From positions 434,001 to 498,000 of the forward strand of contig OY292279.1 of assembly GCA_958496175.1 (NCBI GenBank): a stretch of DNA of 64,000 bases, read 5' to 3'. A model generated the notes under the pieces. It was not told the origin of the DNA, ran no database searches, and saw only the letters and a list, made by a program, of their open reading frames with translations. The DNA comes from Sisyra terminalis (lineage: Eukaryota; Arthropoda; Insecta; Neuroptera; Sisyridae). Position numbers and translations under genes: made by a program. This document shows, in pieces, positions 1-14,500 of this stretch (the first letter of the stretch is position 1; the number at the start of each line of letters is the position of its first letter).

Positions 1-1495
1 TTTGCGGATATTATTGCGGTTATTTTTGCGGATATCATTGCGGTTATTTTGCTGTAATATTTGCGGTTATTTTTGCGGATATTATTGCGGTTATTTTTAC
101 GGATATCAATGCGGTTATTTTGCGGTAACATTTGCGGTTATTTTTGCGGATATTATTGCGGTTATTTTTGCGGATATCATTGCGGTTATTTTGCTGTAAT
201 ATTTGCGGTTATTTTTGCGGATATTATTGCGGTTATTTTGCGGTGATATTTGCGGTTATTTTTGCGGATATCAATGCGGTTATTTTGCGGTGATATTTGC
301 GGTTATTTTTGCGGATATCATTGCGGTTATTTTTGCGGATATTATTGCGGTTATTTTTGCGGATATCATTGCGGTTATTTTGCTGTAATATTTGCGGTTA
401 ATTTTGCGGATATTATTGCGGTTTTTTCTGCGGATATCATTGCGGTTATTTTTGCGGATATTATTGCGGTTATTTTTGCGGATATTATTGCGGTTATTTT
501 GCGGTAATATTTGCGGTTATTTTTGCGGATATCATTGCGGTTATTTTTGCGGATATTATTGCGGTTATTTTTGCTGATATCATTGCGGTTATTTTGCTGT
601 AATATTTGCGGTTATTTTTGCGGATATTATTGCGGTTATTTTTGCGGATATCATTGCGATTATTTTGCGGTAACATTTGCGGTTATTTTTGCAGATATTA
701 TTGCGGTTATTTTTGCGGATATCATTGCGGTTATTTTGCTGTAATATTTGCGGTTAATTTTGCGGATATTATTGCGGTTATTTAGCGGTGATATTTGCGG
801 TTATTTTTGCGGATATCATTGCGGTTATTTTGCGGTGATATTTGCGGTTATTTTTGCGGATATCATTGCGGTTATTTTGCGGTAATATTTGCGGTTATTT
901 TTGCGGATATCATTGCGGTTATTTTTGCGGATATTATTGCGGTTATTTTTGCGGATATCATTGCGGTTATTTTGCTGTAATATTTGCGGTTATTTTTGCG
1001 GATATTATTGCGGTTATTTTTACGGATATCATTGCGGTTATTTTGCGGTAACATTTGCGGTTATTTTTGCGGATATTATTGCGGTTATTTTTGCGGATAT
1101 CATTGCGGTTATTTTGCTGTAATATTTGCGGTTATTTTTGCGGATATTATTGCGGTTATTTTGCGGTGATATTTGCGGTTATTTTTGCGGATATCAATGC
1201 GGTTATTTTGCGGTGATATTTGCGGTTATTTTTGCGGATATCATTGCGGTTATTTTTGCGGATATTATTGCGGTTATTTTTGCGGATATCATTGCGGTTA
1301 TTTTGCTGTAATATTTGCGGTTAATTTTGCGGATATTATTGCGGTTTTTTCTGCGGATATCATTGCGGTTATTTTTGCGGATATTATTGCGGTTATTTTT
1401 GCGGATATTATTGCGGTTATTTTGCGGTAATATTTGCGGTTATTTTTGCGGATATCATTGCGGTTATTTTTGCGGATATTATTGCGGTTATTTTT
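1..1495 (+). repeat. 0.57-kb block repeated at 923-bp spacing
   Basis: Bases 1-572 match 924-1,495 element by element. The shared order of E, D, C and B variants includes the rare CTGCGG after a T6 run (near 422-430 and 1,345-1,353) and TACGGATATC (near 98 and 1,021). The one difference I saw is an A at 109 where the partner has T at 1,032. The match ends near 573/1,496, where the first copy reads TGCTGATATC. The sequence between, about 573-923, is the same satellite in another order. The first copy probably continues beyond the left edge of the window. Confidence 0.8.
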
Positions 1496-3781
1496 GCGGA
1501 TATTATTGCGGTTATTTTGCTGTAATATTTGCGGTTAATTTTGCGGATATCATTGCGGTTATTTTTGTGGATATTATTGCGGTTATTTTTGCGGATATCA
1601 TTGCGGTTATTTTGCGGTGATATTTGCGGATATTTTTGCGGATATCATTGCGGTTATTTTGCGGTAATGTTGCGGTTATTTTTGCGGATATTATTGCGGT
1701 TATTTTTGCGGATATTATTGCGGTTATTTTTGCGGATATCAATGCGGTTATTTTTGCGGATATCATTGCGGTTATTTTGCGGTGATATTTGCGGTTATTT
1801 TTGCGGATATCATTGCGGTTATTTTGCGGTAATAATTGCGGTTATTTTTGCGGATATCATTGCGGTTATTTTTGCGGATATTATTGCGGTTATTTTTGCG
1901 GATATTATTGCGGTTATTTTGCTGTAATATTTGCGGTTAATTTTGCGGATATCATTGCGGTTATTTTAGAGGATATTATTGCGGTAATTTTTGCGGATAT
2001 CATTGCGGTTATTTTGCGGTGATATTTGCGGTTAATTTTGCGGATATCATTGCGGTTATTTTGCGGTAATATTTGCGGTTATTTTTGCGGATATTATTGC
2101 GGTTATTTTTGCGGATATTATTGCGGTTATTTTTGCGGATATCATTGCGGTTATTTTTGCGGATATCATTGCGGTTATTTTGCGGTGATATTTGCGGTTA
2201 TTTTTGCGGATATCATTGCGGTTATTTTGCGGTGATATTTGGGGTTATTTTTGCGGATTACATTGCGGTTATTTTGCGGTAATATTGCGGTTATTTTTGC
2301 GGATATTATTGCGGTTATTTTTGCGGATATTATTGCGGTTATTTTTGCGGATATTATTGCGGTTATTTTTGCGGATATCATTGCGGTTATTTTTGCGGAT
2401 ATCATTGCGGTTATTTTGCGGTGATATTTGCGGTTATTTTTGCGGATATCATTGCGGTTATTTTGCGGTAATATTTGCGGTTATTTTTGCGGATATCATT
2501 GCGGTTATTTTTGCGGATATTATTGCGGTTATTTTTGCGGATATTATTGCGGTTATTTTGCTGTAATATTTGCGGTTAATTTTGCGGATATCATTGCGGT
2601 TATTTTAGAGGATATTATTGCGGTTATTTTTGCGCATATCATTGCGGTTATTTTGCGGTGATATTTGCGGTTAATTTTGCGGATATCATTGCGGTTATTT
2701 TGCGGTAATATTTGCGGTTATTTTTGCGGATATTATTGCGGTTATTTTTGCGGATATTATTGCGGTTATTTTTGCGGATATCATTGCGGTTATTTTTGCG
2801 GATATCATTGCGGTTATTTTGCGGTGATATTTGCGGTTATTTTTGCGGATATCATTGCGGTTATTTTGCTGTAATATTTGCGGTTATTTTTGCGGATATT
2901 ATTGCGGTTATTTTGCTGTAATATTTGCGGTTATTTTTGCGGATATCATTGCGGTTATTTTGCGGTGATATTAGCGGTTATTTTTGCGGATATCATTGCG
3001 GTTATTTTGCGGTGATATTTGCGGTTATTTTTGCGGATATCATTGCGGTTATTTTGCGGTAATATTTGCGGTTATTTTTGCGGATATTATTGCGGTTATT
3101 TTTGCGGATATCATTGCGGTTATTTTGCGGTGATATTAGCGGTTATTTTTGCGGATATCATTGCGGTTATTTTGCGGTAATATTTGCGGTTATTTTTGCG
3201 GATATCATTGCGGTTATTTTTGCGGATATTATTGCGGTTATTTTTGCGGATATCATTGCGGTTATTTTGCTGTAATATTTGCGGTTAATTTTGCGGATAT
3301 TATTGCGGTTATTTTTGCGGATATCATTGCGGTTATTTTTGCGGATATCATTGCGGTTATTTTGCTGTAATATTTGCGGTTAATTTGGCGGATATCATTG
3401 CGGCTATTTTTGCGGATATAATTGCGGTTATTTTTGCGGATATCATTGCGATTATTTTGCGGTGATATTTGCGGTTATTTTTGCGGATATCATTGCGGTT
3501 ATTTTTGCGGATATTATTGCGGTTATTTTTGCGGATATCATTGCGGTTATTTTGCGGTAACATTTGCGGTTATTTTTGCAGATATTATTGCGGTTATTTT
3601 TGCGGATATCATTGCGGTTATTTTGCTGTAATATTTGCGGTTAATTTTGCGGATATTATTGCGGTTATTTAGCGGTGATATTTGCGGTTATTTTTGCGGA
3701 TATCATTGCGGTTATTTTGCGGTGATATTTGCGGTTATTTTTGCGGATATCATTGCGGTTATTTTTGCGGATATCATTGCG
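1496..3781 (+). repeat. First-family block copied again at +6,600 bp
   Basis: From about 2,026 to 3,685 this stretch matches 8,626-10,285 at a constant offset of 6,600 bp. From about 795 to 1,500 the offset is 6,623, and one 24-bp dimer is lost in the later copy near 8,105. Shared rare variants include TTAGAGGATATT near 1,966 and 2,605, GCGGATTACATTG near 2,255 and the four-variant cluster at about 3,382-3,460. Parts are also found at about 11,735 and 14,857, so about 1.4 kb of it exists in four copies in the window. A few elements are irregular, such as GCGGTAATGTTGCGG near 1,664 and GCGGTAATAATTGCGG near 1,827. Confidence 0.78.
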
Positions 3782-5943
3782 GTTATTTTGCGGTGATATT
3801 TGCGGTTATTTTTGCGGATATCATTGCGGTTATTTTTGTGGATATTATTGCGGTTATTTTTGCGGATATCATTGCGGTTATTTTGCGGTGATATTTGCGG
3901 TTATTTTTGCGGATATCATTGCGGTTATTTTTGTGGATATTATTGCGGTTATTTTTGCGGATATCATTGCGGTTATTTTGCGGTGATATTTGCGGTTATT
4001 TTTGCGGATTACATTGCGGTTATTTTGCGGTAATATTGCGGTTATTTTTGCGGATATTATTGCGGTTATTTTGCTGTAATATTTGCGGTTAATTTTGCGG
4101 ATATCATTGCGGTTATTTTAGAGGATATTATTGCGGTTATTTTTGCGGATATCATTGCGGTTATTTTGCGGTGATATTTGCGGTTAATTTTGCGGATATC
4201 ATTGCGGTTATTTTGCGGTAATATTTGCGGTTATTTTTGCGGATATTATTGCGGTTATTTTTGCGGATATTATTGCGGTTATTTTTGCGGATATCATTGC
4301 GGTTATTTTGCGGTGATATTAGCGTTTATTTTTGCGGATATCATTGCGGTTATTTTGCGGTAATATTTGCGGTTATTTTTGCGGATATCATTGCGGTTAT
4401 TTTTGCGGATATTATTGCGGTTATTTTTGCGGATATCATTGCGGTTATTTTGCTGTAATATTTGCGGTTAATTTTGCGGATATTATTGCGGTTATTTTTG
4501 CGGATATCATTGCGGTTATTTTTGCGGATATCATTGCGGTTATTTTGCTGTAATATTTGCGGTTAATTTGGCGGATATCATTGCGGCTATTTTTGCGGAT
4601 ATAATTGCGGTTATTTTTGCGGATATCATTGCGATTATTTTGCGGTGATATTTGCGGTTATTTTTGCGGATATCATTGCGGTTATTTTTGCGGATATTAT
4701 TGCGGTTATTTTTGCGGATATCATTGCGGTTATTTTGCGGTAACATTTGCGGTTATTTTTGCAGATATTATTGCGGTTATTTTTGCGGATATCATTGCGG
4801 TTATTTTGCTGTAATATTTGCGGTTAATTTGGCGGATATCATTGCGGCTATTTTTGCGGATATAATTGCGGTTATTTTTGCGGATATCATTGCGATTATT
4901 TTGCGGTGATATTTGCGGTTATTTTTGCGGATATCATTGCGGTTATTTTTGTGGATATTATTGCGGTTATTTTTGCGGATATCATTGCGGTTATTTTGCG
5001 GTGATATTTGCGGTTATTTTTGCGGATATCATTGCGGTTATTTTTGTGGATATTATTGCGGTTATTTTTGCGGATATCATTGCGGTTATTTTGCGGTGAT
5101 ATTTGCGGTTATTTTTGCGGATTACATTGCGGTTATTTTGCGGTAATATTGCGGTTATTTTTGCGGATATTATTGCGGTTATTTTGCTGTAATATTTGCG
5201 GTTAATTTTGCGGATATCATTGCGGTTATTTTAGAGGATATTATTGCGGTTATTTTTGCGGATATCATTGCGGTTATTTTGCGGTGATATTTGCGGTTAA
5301 TTTTGCGGATATCATTGCGGTTATTTTGCGGTAATATTTGCGGTTATTTTTGCGGATATTATTGCGGTTATTTTTGCGGATATTATTGCGGTTATTTTTG
5401 CGGATATCATTGCGGTTATTTTGCGGTGATATTAGCGTTTATTTTTGCGGATATCATTGCGGTTATTTTGCGGTAATATTTGCGGTTATTTTTGCGGATA
5501 TCATTGCGGTTATTTTTGCGGATATTATTGCGGTTATTTTTGCGGATATCATTGCGGTTATTTTGCTGTAATATTTGCGGTTAATTTTGCGGATATTATT
5601 GCGGTTATTTTTGCGGATATCATTGCGGTTATTTTTGCGGATATCATTGCGGTTATTTTGCTGTAATATTTGCGGTTAATTTGGCGGATATCATTGCGGC
5701 TATTTTTGCGGATATAATTGCGGTTATTTTTGCGGATATCATTGCGATTATTTTGCGGTGATATTTGCGGTTATTTTTGCGGATATCATTGCGGTTATTT
5801 TTGCGGATATTATTGCGGTTATTTTTGCGGATATCATTGCGGTTATTTTGCGGTAACATTTGCGGTTATTTTTGCAGATATTATTGCGGTTATTTTTGCG
5901 GATATCATTGCGGTTATTTTGCTGTAATATTTGCGGTTAATTT
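3782..5943 (+). repeat. 1.05-kb block duplicated at 1,113-bp spacing
   Basis: Bases about 3,782-4,830 match about 4,895-5,943. Shared rare variants include TGTGGATATT near 3,837/4,950, GCGGATTACATTG near 4,005/5,118, TTAGAGGATATT near 4,118/5,231 and TTAGCGTTTATT near 4,319/5,432. The match ends at 4,831 (G) against 5,944 (T), where the earlier copy switches to the TTAATTTGGCGG cluster. About 64 bp at 4,831-4,894 lie between the copies and carry a second example of that cluster. Unequal exchange between out-of-register copies is the simplest explanation. Confidence 0.82.
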
Positions 5944-6473
5944 TGCGGATATTATTGCGGTTATTTAGCGGTGATATTTGCGGTTATTTTTGCGGATATC
6001 ATTGCGGTTATTTTGCGGTGATATTTGCGGTTATTTTTGCGGATATCATTGCGGTTATTTTGCGGTAATATTTGCGGTTATTTTTGCGGATATCATTGCG
6101 GTTATTTTTGCGGATATTATTGCGGTTATTTTTGCGGATATCATTGCGGTTATTTTGCTGTAATATTTGCGGTTATTTTTGCGGATATTATTGCGGTTAT
6201 TTTGCTGTAATATTTGCGGTTAATTTGGCGGATATCATTGCGGTTATTTTGCGGTGATATTTGCGGTTATTTTTGCGGATATCATTGCGGTTATTTTGCT
6301 GTAATATTTGCGGTTATTTTTGCGGATATTATTGCGGTTATTTTTGCGGATATCATTGCGATTATTTTGCGGTAACATTTGCGGTTATTTTTGCAGATAT
6401 TATTGCGGTTATTTTTGCGGATATCATTGCGGTTATTTTGCTGTAATATTTGCGGTTAATTTTGCGGATATTA
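5944..6473 (+). repeat. First-family block shared with about 13,191 and 16,313
   Basis: This stretch has the same order of elements as about 13,191-13,720 (offset 7,247) and again 3,122 bp further on. Recognisable landmarks are TTATTTAGCGG near 5,962, two consecutive E elements near 6,155 and 6,203, and TTAATTTGGCGG near 6,221. A small difference is GCGATTATT near 6,358, where the later copies read GCGGTTATT. No gene is present. Confidence 0.7.
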
Positions 6474-8105
6474 TTGCGGTTATTTAGCGGTGATATTTGC
6501 GGTTATTTTTGCGGATATCATTGCGGTTATTTTGCGGTGTTATTTGCGGTTATTTTTGCGGATATCATTGCGGTTATTTTGCGGTAATATTTGCGGTTAT
6601 TTTTGCGGATATCATTGCGGTTATTTTTGCGGATATTATTGCGGTTATTTTTGCGGATATCATTGCGGTTATTTTGCTGTAATATTTGCGGTTATTTTTG
6701 CGGATATTATTGCGGTTATTTTTACGGATATCATTGCGGTTATTTTGCGGTAACATTTGCGGTTATTTTTGCGGATATTATTGCGGTTATTTTTGCGGAT
6801 ATCATTGCGGTTATTTTGCTGTAATATTTGCGGTTATTTTTGCGGATATTATTGCGGTTATTTTGCGGTGATATTTGCGGTTATTTTTGCGGATATCAAT
6901 GCGGTTATTTTGCGGTGATATTTGCGGTTATTTTTGCGGATATCATTGCGGTTATTTTTGCGGATATTATTGCGGTTATTTTTGCGGATATCATTGCGGT
7001 TATTTTGCTGTAATATTTGCGGTTAATTTTGCGGATATTATTGCGGTTTTTTCTGCGGATATCATTGCGGTTATTTTTGCGGATATTATTGCGGTTATTT
7101 TTGCGGATATTATTGCGGTTATTTTGCGGTAATATTTGCGGTTATTTTTGCGGATATCATTGCGGTTATTTTTGCGGATATTATTGCGGTTATTTTTGCG
7201 GATATTATTGCGGTTATTTTGCTGTAATATTTGCGGTTATTTTTGCGGATATCATTGCGGTTATTTTTGCGGATATCATTGCGGTTATTTTGCGGTGATA
7301 TTTGCGGTTATTTTTGCGGATATCATTGCGGTTATTTTGCGGTGATATTAGCGGTTATTTTTGCGGATTACATTGCGGTTATTTTGCGGTAATATTGCGG
7401 TTATTTAGCGGTGATATTTGCGGTTATTTTTGCGGATATCATTGCGGTTATTTTGCGGTGTTATTTGCGGTTATTTTTGCGGATATCATTGCGGTTATTT
7501 TGCGGTAATATTTGCGGTTATTTTTGCGGATATCATTGCGGTTATTTTTGCGGATATTATTGCGGTTATTTTTGCGGATATCATTGCGGTTATTTTGCTG
7601 TAATATTTGCGGTTATTTTTGCGGATATTATTGCGGTTATTTTTACGGATATCATTGCGGTTATTTTGCGGTAACATTTGCGGTTATTTTTGCGGATATT
7701 ATTGCGGTTATTTTTGCGGATATCATTGCGGTTATTTTGCTGTAATATTTGCGGTTATTTTTGCGGATATTATTGCGGTTATTTTGCGGTGATATTTGCG
7801 GTTATTTTTGCGGATATCAATGCGGTTATTTTGCGGTGATATTTGCGGTTATTTTTGCGGATATCATTGCGGTTATTTTTGCGGATATTATTGCGGTTAT
7901 TTTTGCGGATATCATTGCGGTTATTTTGCTGTAATATTTGCGGTTAATTTTGCGGATATTATTGCGGTTTTTTCTGCGGATATCATTGCGGTTATTTTTG
8001 CGGATATTATTGCGGTTATTTTTGCGGATATTATTGCGGTTATTTTGCGGTAATATTTGCGGTTATTTTTGCGGATATCATTGCGGTTATTTTTGCGGAT
8101 ATTAT
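6474..8105 (+). repeat. 0.71-kb block duplicated at 921-bp spacing
   Basis: Bases about 6,474-7,184 match about 7,395-8,105. Both copies carry the private variant GCGGTGTTATTTGCGG (near 6,535 and 7,456). The otherwise related block near 795 has the ordinary GCGGTGATATTTGCGG at the equivalent place, so the two copies derive from each other after that mutation. The variant removes the usual stop triplet in one frame. About 210 bp at 7,185-7,394 separates the copies and contains an extra GCGGATTACATTG and a short D element. Confidence 0.8.
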
Positions 8106-11100
8106 TGCGGTTATTTTGCTGTAATATTTGCGGTTAATTTTGCGGATATCATTGCGGTTATTTTTGTGGATATTATTGCGGTTATTTTTGCGGATATCAT
8201 TGCGGTTATTTTGCGGTGATATTTGCGGATATTTTTGCGGATATCATTGCGGTTATTTTGCGGTAATATTGCGGTTATTTTTGCGGATATTATTGCGGTT
8301 ATTTTTGCGGATATTATTGCGGTTATTTTTGCGGATATCATTGCGGTTATTTTTGCGGATATTATTGCGGTTATTTTTGCGGATATCATTGCGGTTATTT
8401 TTGCGGATATCATTGCGGTTATTTTGCGGTAATATTTGCGGTTATTTTTGCGGATATCATTGCGGTTATTTTTGCGGATATTATTGCGGTTATTTTTGCG
8501 GATATTATTGCGGTTATTTTGCTGTAATATTTGCGGTTAATTTTGCGGATATCATTGCGGTTATTTTAGAGGATATTATTGCGGTAATTTTTGCGGATAT
8601 CATTGCGGTTATTTTGCGGTGATATTTGCGGTTAATTTTGCGGATATCATTGCGGTTATTTTGCGGTAATATTTGCGGTTATTTTTGCGGATATTATTGC
8701 GGTTATTTTTGCGGATATTATTGCGGTTATTTTTGCGGATATCATTGCGGTTATTTTTGCGGATATCATTGCGGTTATTTTGCGGTGATATTTGCGGTTA
8801 TTTTTGCGGATATCATTGCGGTTATTTTGCGGTGATATTTGCGGTTATTTTTGCGGATTACATTGCGGTTATTTTGCGGTAATATTGCGGTTATTTTTGC
8901 GGATATTATTGCGGTTATTTTTGCGGATATTATTGCGGTTATTTTTGCGGATATTATTGCGGTTATTTTTGCGGATATCATTGCGGTTATTTTTGCGGAT
9001 ATCATTGCGGTTATTTTGCGGTGATATTTGCGGTTATTTTTGCGGATATCATTGCGGTTATTTTGCGGTAATATTTGCGGTTATTTTTGCGGATATCATT
9101 GCGGTTATTTTTGCGGATATTATTGCGGTTATTTTTGCGGATATTATTGCGGTTATTTTGCTGTAATATTTGCGGTTAATTTTGCGGATATCATTGCGGT
9201 TATTTTAGAGGATATTATTGCGGTTATTTTTGCGGATATCATTGCGGTTATTTTGCGGTGATATTTGCGGTTAATTTTGCGGTAATCATTGCGGTTATTT
9301 TGCGGTATAATTTGCGGTTATTTTTGCGGATATTATTGCGGTTATTTTTGCGGATATTATTGCGGTTATTTTTGCGGATATCATTGCGGTTTTTTTTGCG
9401 GATATCATTGCGGTTATTTTGCGGTGATATTTGCGGTTATTTTTGCGGATATCATTGCGGTTATTTTGCTGTAATATTTGCGGTTATTTTTGCGGATATT
9501 ATTGCGGTTATTTTGCTGTAATATTTGCGGTTATTTTTGCGGATATCATTGCGGTTATTTTGCGGTGATATTAGCGGTTATTTTTGCGGATATCATTGCG
9601 GTTATTTTGCGGTGATATTTGCGGTTATTTTTGCGGATATCATTGCGGTTATTTTGCGGTAATATTTGCGGTTATTTTTGCGGATATTATTGCGGTTATT
9701 TTTGCGGATATCATTGCGGTTATTTTGCGGTGATATTAGCGGTTATTTTTGCGGATATCATTGCGGTTATTTTGCGGTAATATTTGCGGTTATTTTTGCG
9801 GATATCATTGCGGTTATTTTTGCGGATATTATTGCGGTTATTTTTGCGGATATCATTGCGGTTATTTTGCTGTAATATTTGCGGTTAATTTTGCGGATAT
9901 TATTGCGGTTATTTTTGCGGATATCATTGCGGTTATTTTTGCGGATATCATTGCGGTTATTTTGCTGTAATATTTGCGGTTAATTTGGCGGATATCATTG
10001 CGGCTATTTTTGCGGATATAATTGCGGTTATTTTTGCGGATATCATTGCGATTATTTTGCGGTGATATTTGCGGTTATTTTTGCGGATATCATTGCGGTT
10101 ATTTTTGCGGATATTATTGCGGTTATTTTTGCGGATATCATTGCGGTTATTTTGCGGTAACATTTGCGGTTATTTTTGCAGATATTATTGCGGTTATTTT
10201 TGCGGATATCATTGCGGTTATTTTGCTGTAATATTTGCGGTTAATTTTGCGGATATTATTGCGGTTATTTAGCGGTGATATTTGCGGATATCATTGCGGT
10301 TATTTTGCGGTGATATTTGCGGTTATTTTTGCGGATATCATTGCGGTTATTTTGCGGTAATATTTGCGGTTATTTTTGCGGATATCATTGCGGTTATTTT
10401 TGCGGATATTATTGCTATTATTTTTGCGGATATCATTGCGGTTATTTTGCTGTAATATTTGCGGTTATTTTTGCGGATATTATTGCGGTTATTTTGCTGT
10501 AATATTTGCGGTTAATTTGGCGGATATCATTGCGGTTATTTTGCGGTGATATTTGCGGTTATTTTTGCGGATATTATTGCGGTTATTTTTGCGGATATCA
10601 TTGCGGTTATTTTGCGGTAACATTTGCGGTTATTTTTGCAGATATTATTGCGGTTATTTTTGCGGATATCATTGCGGTTATTTTGCTGTAATATTTGCGG
10701 TTAATTTTGCGGATATTATTGCGGTTATTTAGCGGTGATATTTGCGGTTATTTTTGCGGATATCATTGCGGTTATTTTGCGGTGATATTTGCGGTTATTT
10801 TTGCGGATATCATTGCGGTTATTTTGCGGTAATATTTGCGGTTATTTTTGCGGATATCATTGCGGTTATTTTTGCGGATATTATTGCGGTTATTTAGCGG
10901 TGATATTTGCGGTTATTTTTGCGGATATCATTGCGGTTATTTTGCGGTGATATTTGCGGTTATTTTTGCGGATATCATTGCGGTTATTTTGCGGTAATAT
11001 TTGCGGTTATTTTTGCGGATATCATTGCGGTTATTTTTGCGGATATTATTGCGGTTATTTTTGCGGATATCATTGCGGTTATTTTGCTGTAATATTTGCG

Positions 11101-11506
11101 GTTATTTTTGCGGATATTATTGCGGTTATTTTTACGGATATCATTGCGGTTATTTTGCGGTAACATTTGCGGTTATTTTTGCGGATATTATTGCGGTTAT
11201 TTTTGCGGATATCATTGCGGTTATTTTGCTGTAATATTTGCGGTTATTTTTGCGGATATTATTGCGGTTAATTTGCTGTAATATTTGCGGTTAATTTTGC
11301 GGATATCATTGCGGTTATTTTTGCGGATATTATTGCGGTTATTTTTGCGGATATCATTGCGGTTATTTTTGCGGATATCATTGCGGTTATTTTGCGGTGA
11401 TATTTGCGGTTATTTTTGCGGATATCATTGCGGTTATTTTGCGGTGATATTTGCGGATATTTTTGCGGATATCATTGCGGTTATTTTGCGGATATCAATG
11501 CGGTTA
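8106..11506 (+). repeat. Second copy of the 1.5-3.7 kb block, then mixed first-family sequence
   Basis: From 8,626 to about 10,285 the order matches 2,026-3,685. The match breaks near 10,286, where an A element is missing after a C element, so that C runs directly into B. From 10,287 to 11,506 first-family order continues, with landmarks TTATTTAGCGG near 10,268, 10,728 and 10,891. The stretch 10,907-11,265 matches 13,744-14,102. Irregular elements include GCGGTAATCATTGCGG near 9,279, GCGGTATAATTTGCGG near 9,302 and GCTATTATT near 10,413. No gene is present. Confidence 0.72.
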
Positions 11507-14500
11507 TTTTGCGGATATTATTGCGGTTATTTTTGCGGATATTATTGCGGTTATTTTTGCGGATATTATTGCGGTTATTTTGCGGTAATATTTGCGGTTA
11601 TTTTTGCGGATATCATTGCGGTTATTTTTGCGGATATTATTGCGGTTATTTTTGCGGATATTAATGCGGTTATTTTGCTGTAATATTTGCGGTTAATTTT
11701 GCGGATATCATTGCGGTTATTTTTGTGGATATTATTGCGGTTATTTTTGCGGATATCATTGCGGTTATTTTGCGGTGATATTTGCGGTTATTTTTGCGGA
11801 TTACATTGCGGTTATTTTGCGGTAATATTGCGGTTATTTTTGCGGATATTATTGCGGTTATTTTTGCGGATATTATTGCGGTTATTTTTGCGGATATTAT
11901 TGCGGTTATTTTTGCGGATATCATTGCGGTTATTTTTGCGGATATCATTGCGGTTATTTTGCGGTGATATTTGCGGTTATTTTTGCGGATATCATTGCGG
12001 TTATTTTGCGGTAATATTTGCGGTTATTTTTGCGGATATCATTGCGGTTATTTTTGCGGATATTATTGCGGTTATTTTTGCGGATATTATTGCGGTTATT
12101 TTGCTGTAATATTTGCGGTTAATTTTGCGGATATCATTGCGGTTATTTTAGAGGATATTATTGCGGTTATTTTTGCGGATATCATTGCGGTTATTTTGCG
12201 GTGATATTTGCGGTTAATTTTGCGGATATCATTGCGGTTATTTTGCGGTAATATTTGCGGTTATTTTTGCGGATATTATTGCGGTTATTTTTGCGGATAT
12301 TATTGCGGTTAATTTTGCGGATATCATTGCGGTTATTTTTGCGGATATCATTGCGGTTATTTTGCGGTGATATTTGCGGTTATTTTTGCGGATATCATTG
12401 CGGTTATTTTGCTGTAATATTTGCGGTTATTTTTGCGGATATTATTGCGGTTATTTTGCTGTAATATTTGCGGTTATTTTTGCGGATATCATTGCGGTTA
12501 TTTTGCGGTGATATTAGCGGTTATTTTTGCGGATATCATTGCGGTTATTTTGCGGTGATATTTGCGGTTATTTTTGCGGATATCATTGCGGTTATTTTGC
12601 GGTAATATTTGCGGTTATTTTTGCGGATATTATTGCGGTTATTTTTGCGGATATCATTGCGGTTATTTTGCGGTGATATTAGCGGTTATTTTTGCGGATA
12701 TCATTGCGGTTATTTTGCGGTAATATTTGCGGTTATTTTTGCGGATATCATTGCGGTTATTTTAGCGGATATTATTGCGGTTATTTTTGCGGATATCATT
12801 GCGGTTATTTTGCTGTAATATTTGCGGTTAATTTTGCGGATATTATTGCGGTTATTTTTGCGGATATCATGGCGGTTATTTTTGCGGATATCATTGCGGT
12901 TATTTTGCTGTAATATTTGCGGTTAATTTGGCGGATATCATTGCGGCTATTTTTGCGGATATAATTGCGGTTATTTTTGCGGATATCATTGCGATTATTT
13001 TGCGGTGATATTTGCGGTTATTTTTGCGGATATCATTGCGGTTATTTTTGCGGATATTATTGCGGTTATTTTTGCGGATATCATTGCGGTTATTTTGCGG
13101 TAACATTTGCGGTTATTTTTGCAGATATTATTGCGGTTATTTTTGCGGATATCATTGCGGTTATTTTGCTGTAATATTTGCGGTTAATTTTGCGGATATT
13201 ATTGCGGTTATTTAGCGGTGATATTTGCGGTTATTTTTGCGGATATCATTGCGGTTATTTTGCGGTGATATTTGCGGTTATTTTTGCGGATATCATTGCG
13301 GTTATTTTGCGGTAATATTTGCGGTTATTTTTGCGGATATCATTGCGGTTATTTTTGCGGATATTATTGCGGTTATTTTTGCGGATATCATTGCGGTTAT
13401 TTTGCTGTAATATTTGCGGTTATTTTTGCGGATATTATTGCGGTTATTTTGCTGTAATATTTGCGGTTAATTTGGCGGATATCATTGCGGTTATTTTGCG
13501 GTGATATTTGCGGTTATTTTTGCGGATATCATTGCGGTTATTTTGCTGTAATATTTGCGGTTATTTTTGCGGATATTATTGCGGTTATTTTTGCGGATAT
13601 CATTGCGGTTATTTTGCGGTAACATTTGCGGTTATTTTTGCAGATATTATTGCGGTTATTTTTGCGGATATCATTGCGGTTATTTTGCTGTAATATTTGC
13701 GGTTAATTTTGCGGATATTATTGCGGTTATTTAGCGGTGATATTTGCGGTTATTTTTGCGGATATCATTGCGGTTATTTTGCGGTGATATTTGCGGTTAT
13801 TTTTGCGGATATCATTGCGGTTATTTTGCGGTAATATTTGCGGTTATTTTTGCGGATATCATTGCGGTTATTTTTGCGGATATTATTGCGGTTATTTTTG
13901 CGGATATCATTGCGGTTATTTTGCTGTAATATTTGCGGTTATTTTTGCGGATATTATTGCGGTTATTTTTACGGATATCATTGCGGTTATTTTGCGGTAA
14001 CATTTGCGGTTATTTTTGCGGATATTATTGCGGTTATTTTTGCGGATATCATTGCGGTTATTTTGCTGTAATATTTGCGGTTATTTTTGCGGATATTATT
14101 GCGGTTATTTTGCGGTGATATTTGCGGTTATTTTTGCGGATATCAATGCGGTTATTTTGCGGTGATATTTGCGGTTATTTTTGCGGATATCATTGCGGTT
14201 ATTTTTGCGGATATTATTGCGGTTATTTTTGCGGATATCATTGCGGTTATTTTGCTGTAATATTTGCGGTTAATTTTGCGGATATTATTGCGGTTTTTTC
14301 TGCGGATATCATTGCGGTTAATTTTGCGGATATTATTGCGGTTATTTTTGCGGATATTATTGCGGTTATTTTGCGGTAATATTTGCGGTTATTTTTGCGG
14401 ATATCATTGCGGTTATTTTTGCGGATATTATTGCGGTTATTTTTGCGGATATTATTGCGGTTATTTTGCTGTAATATTTGCGGTTAATTTTGCGGATATC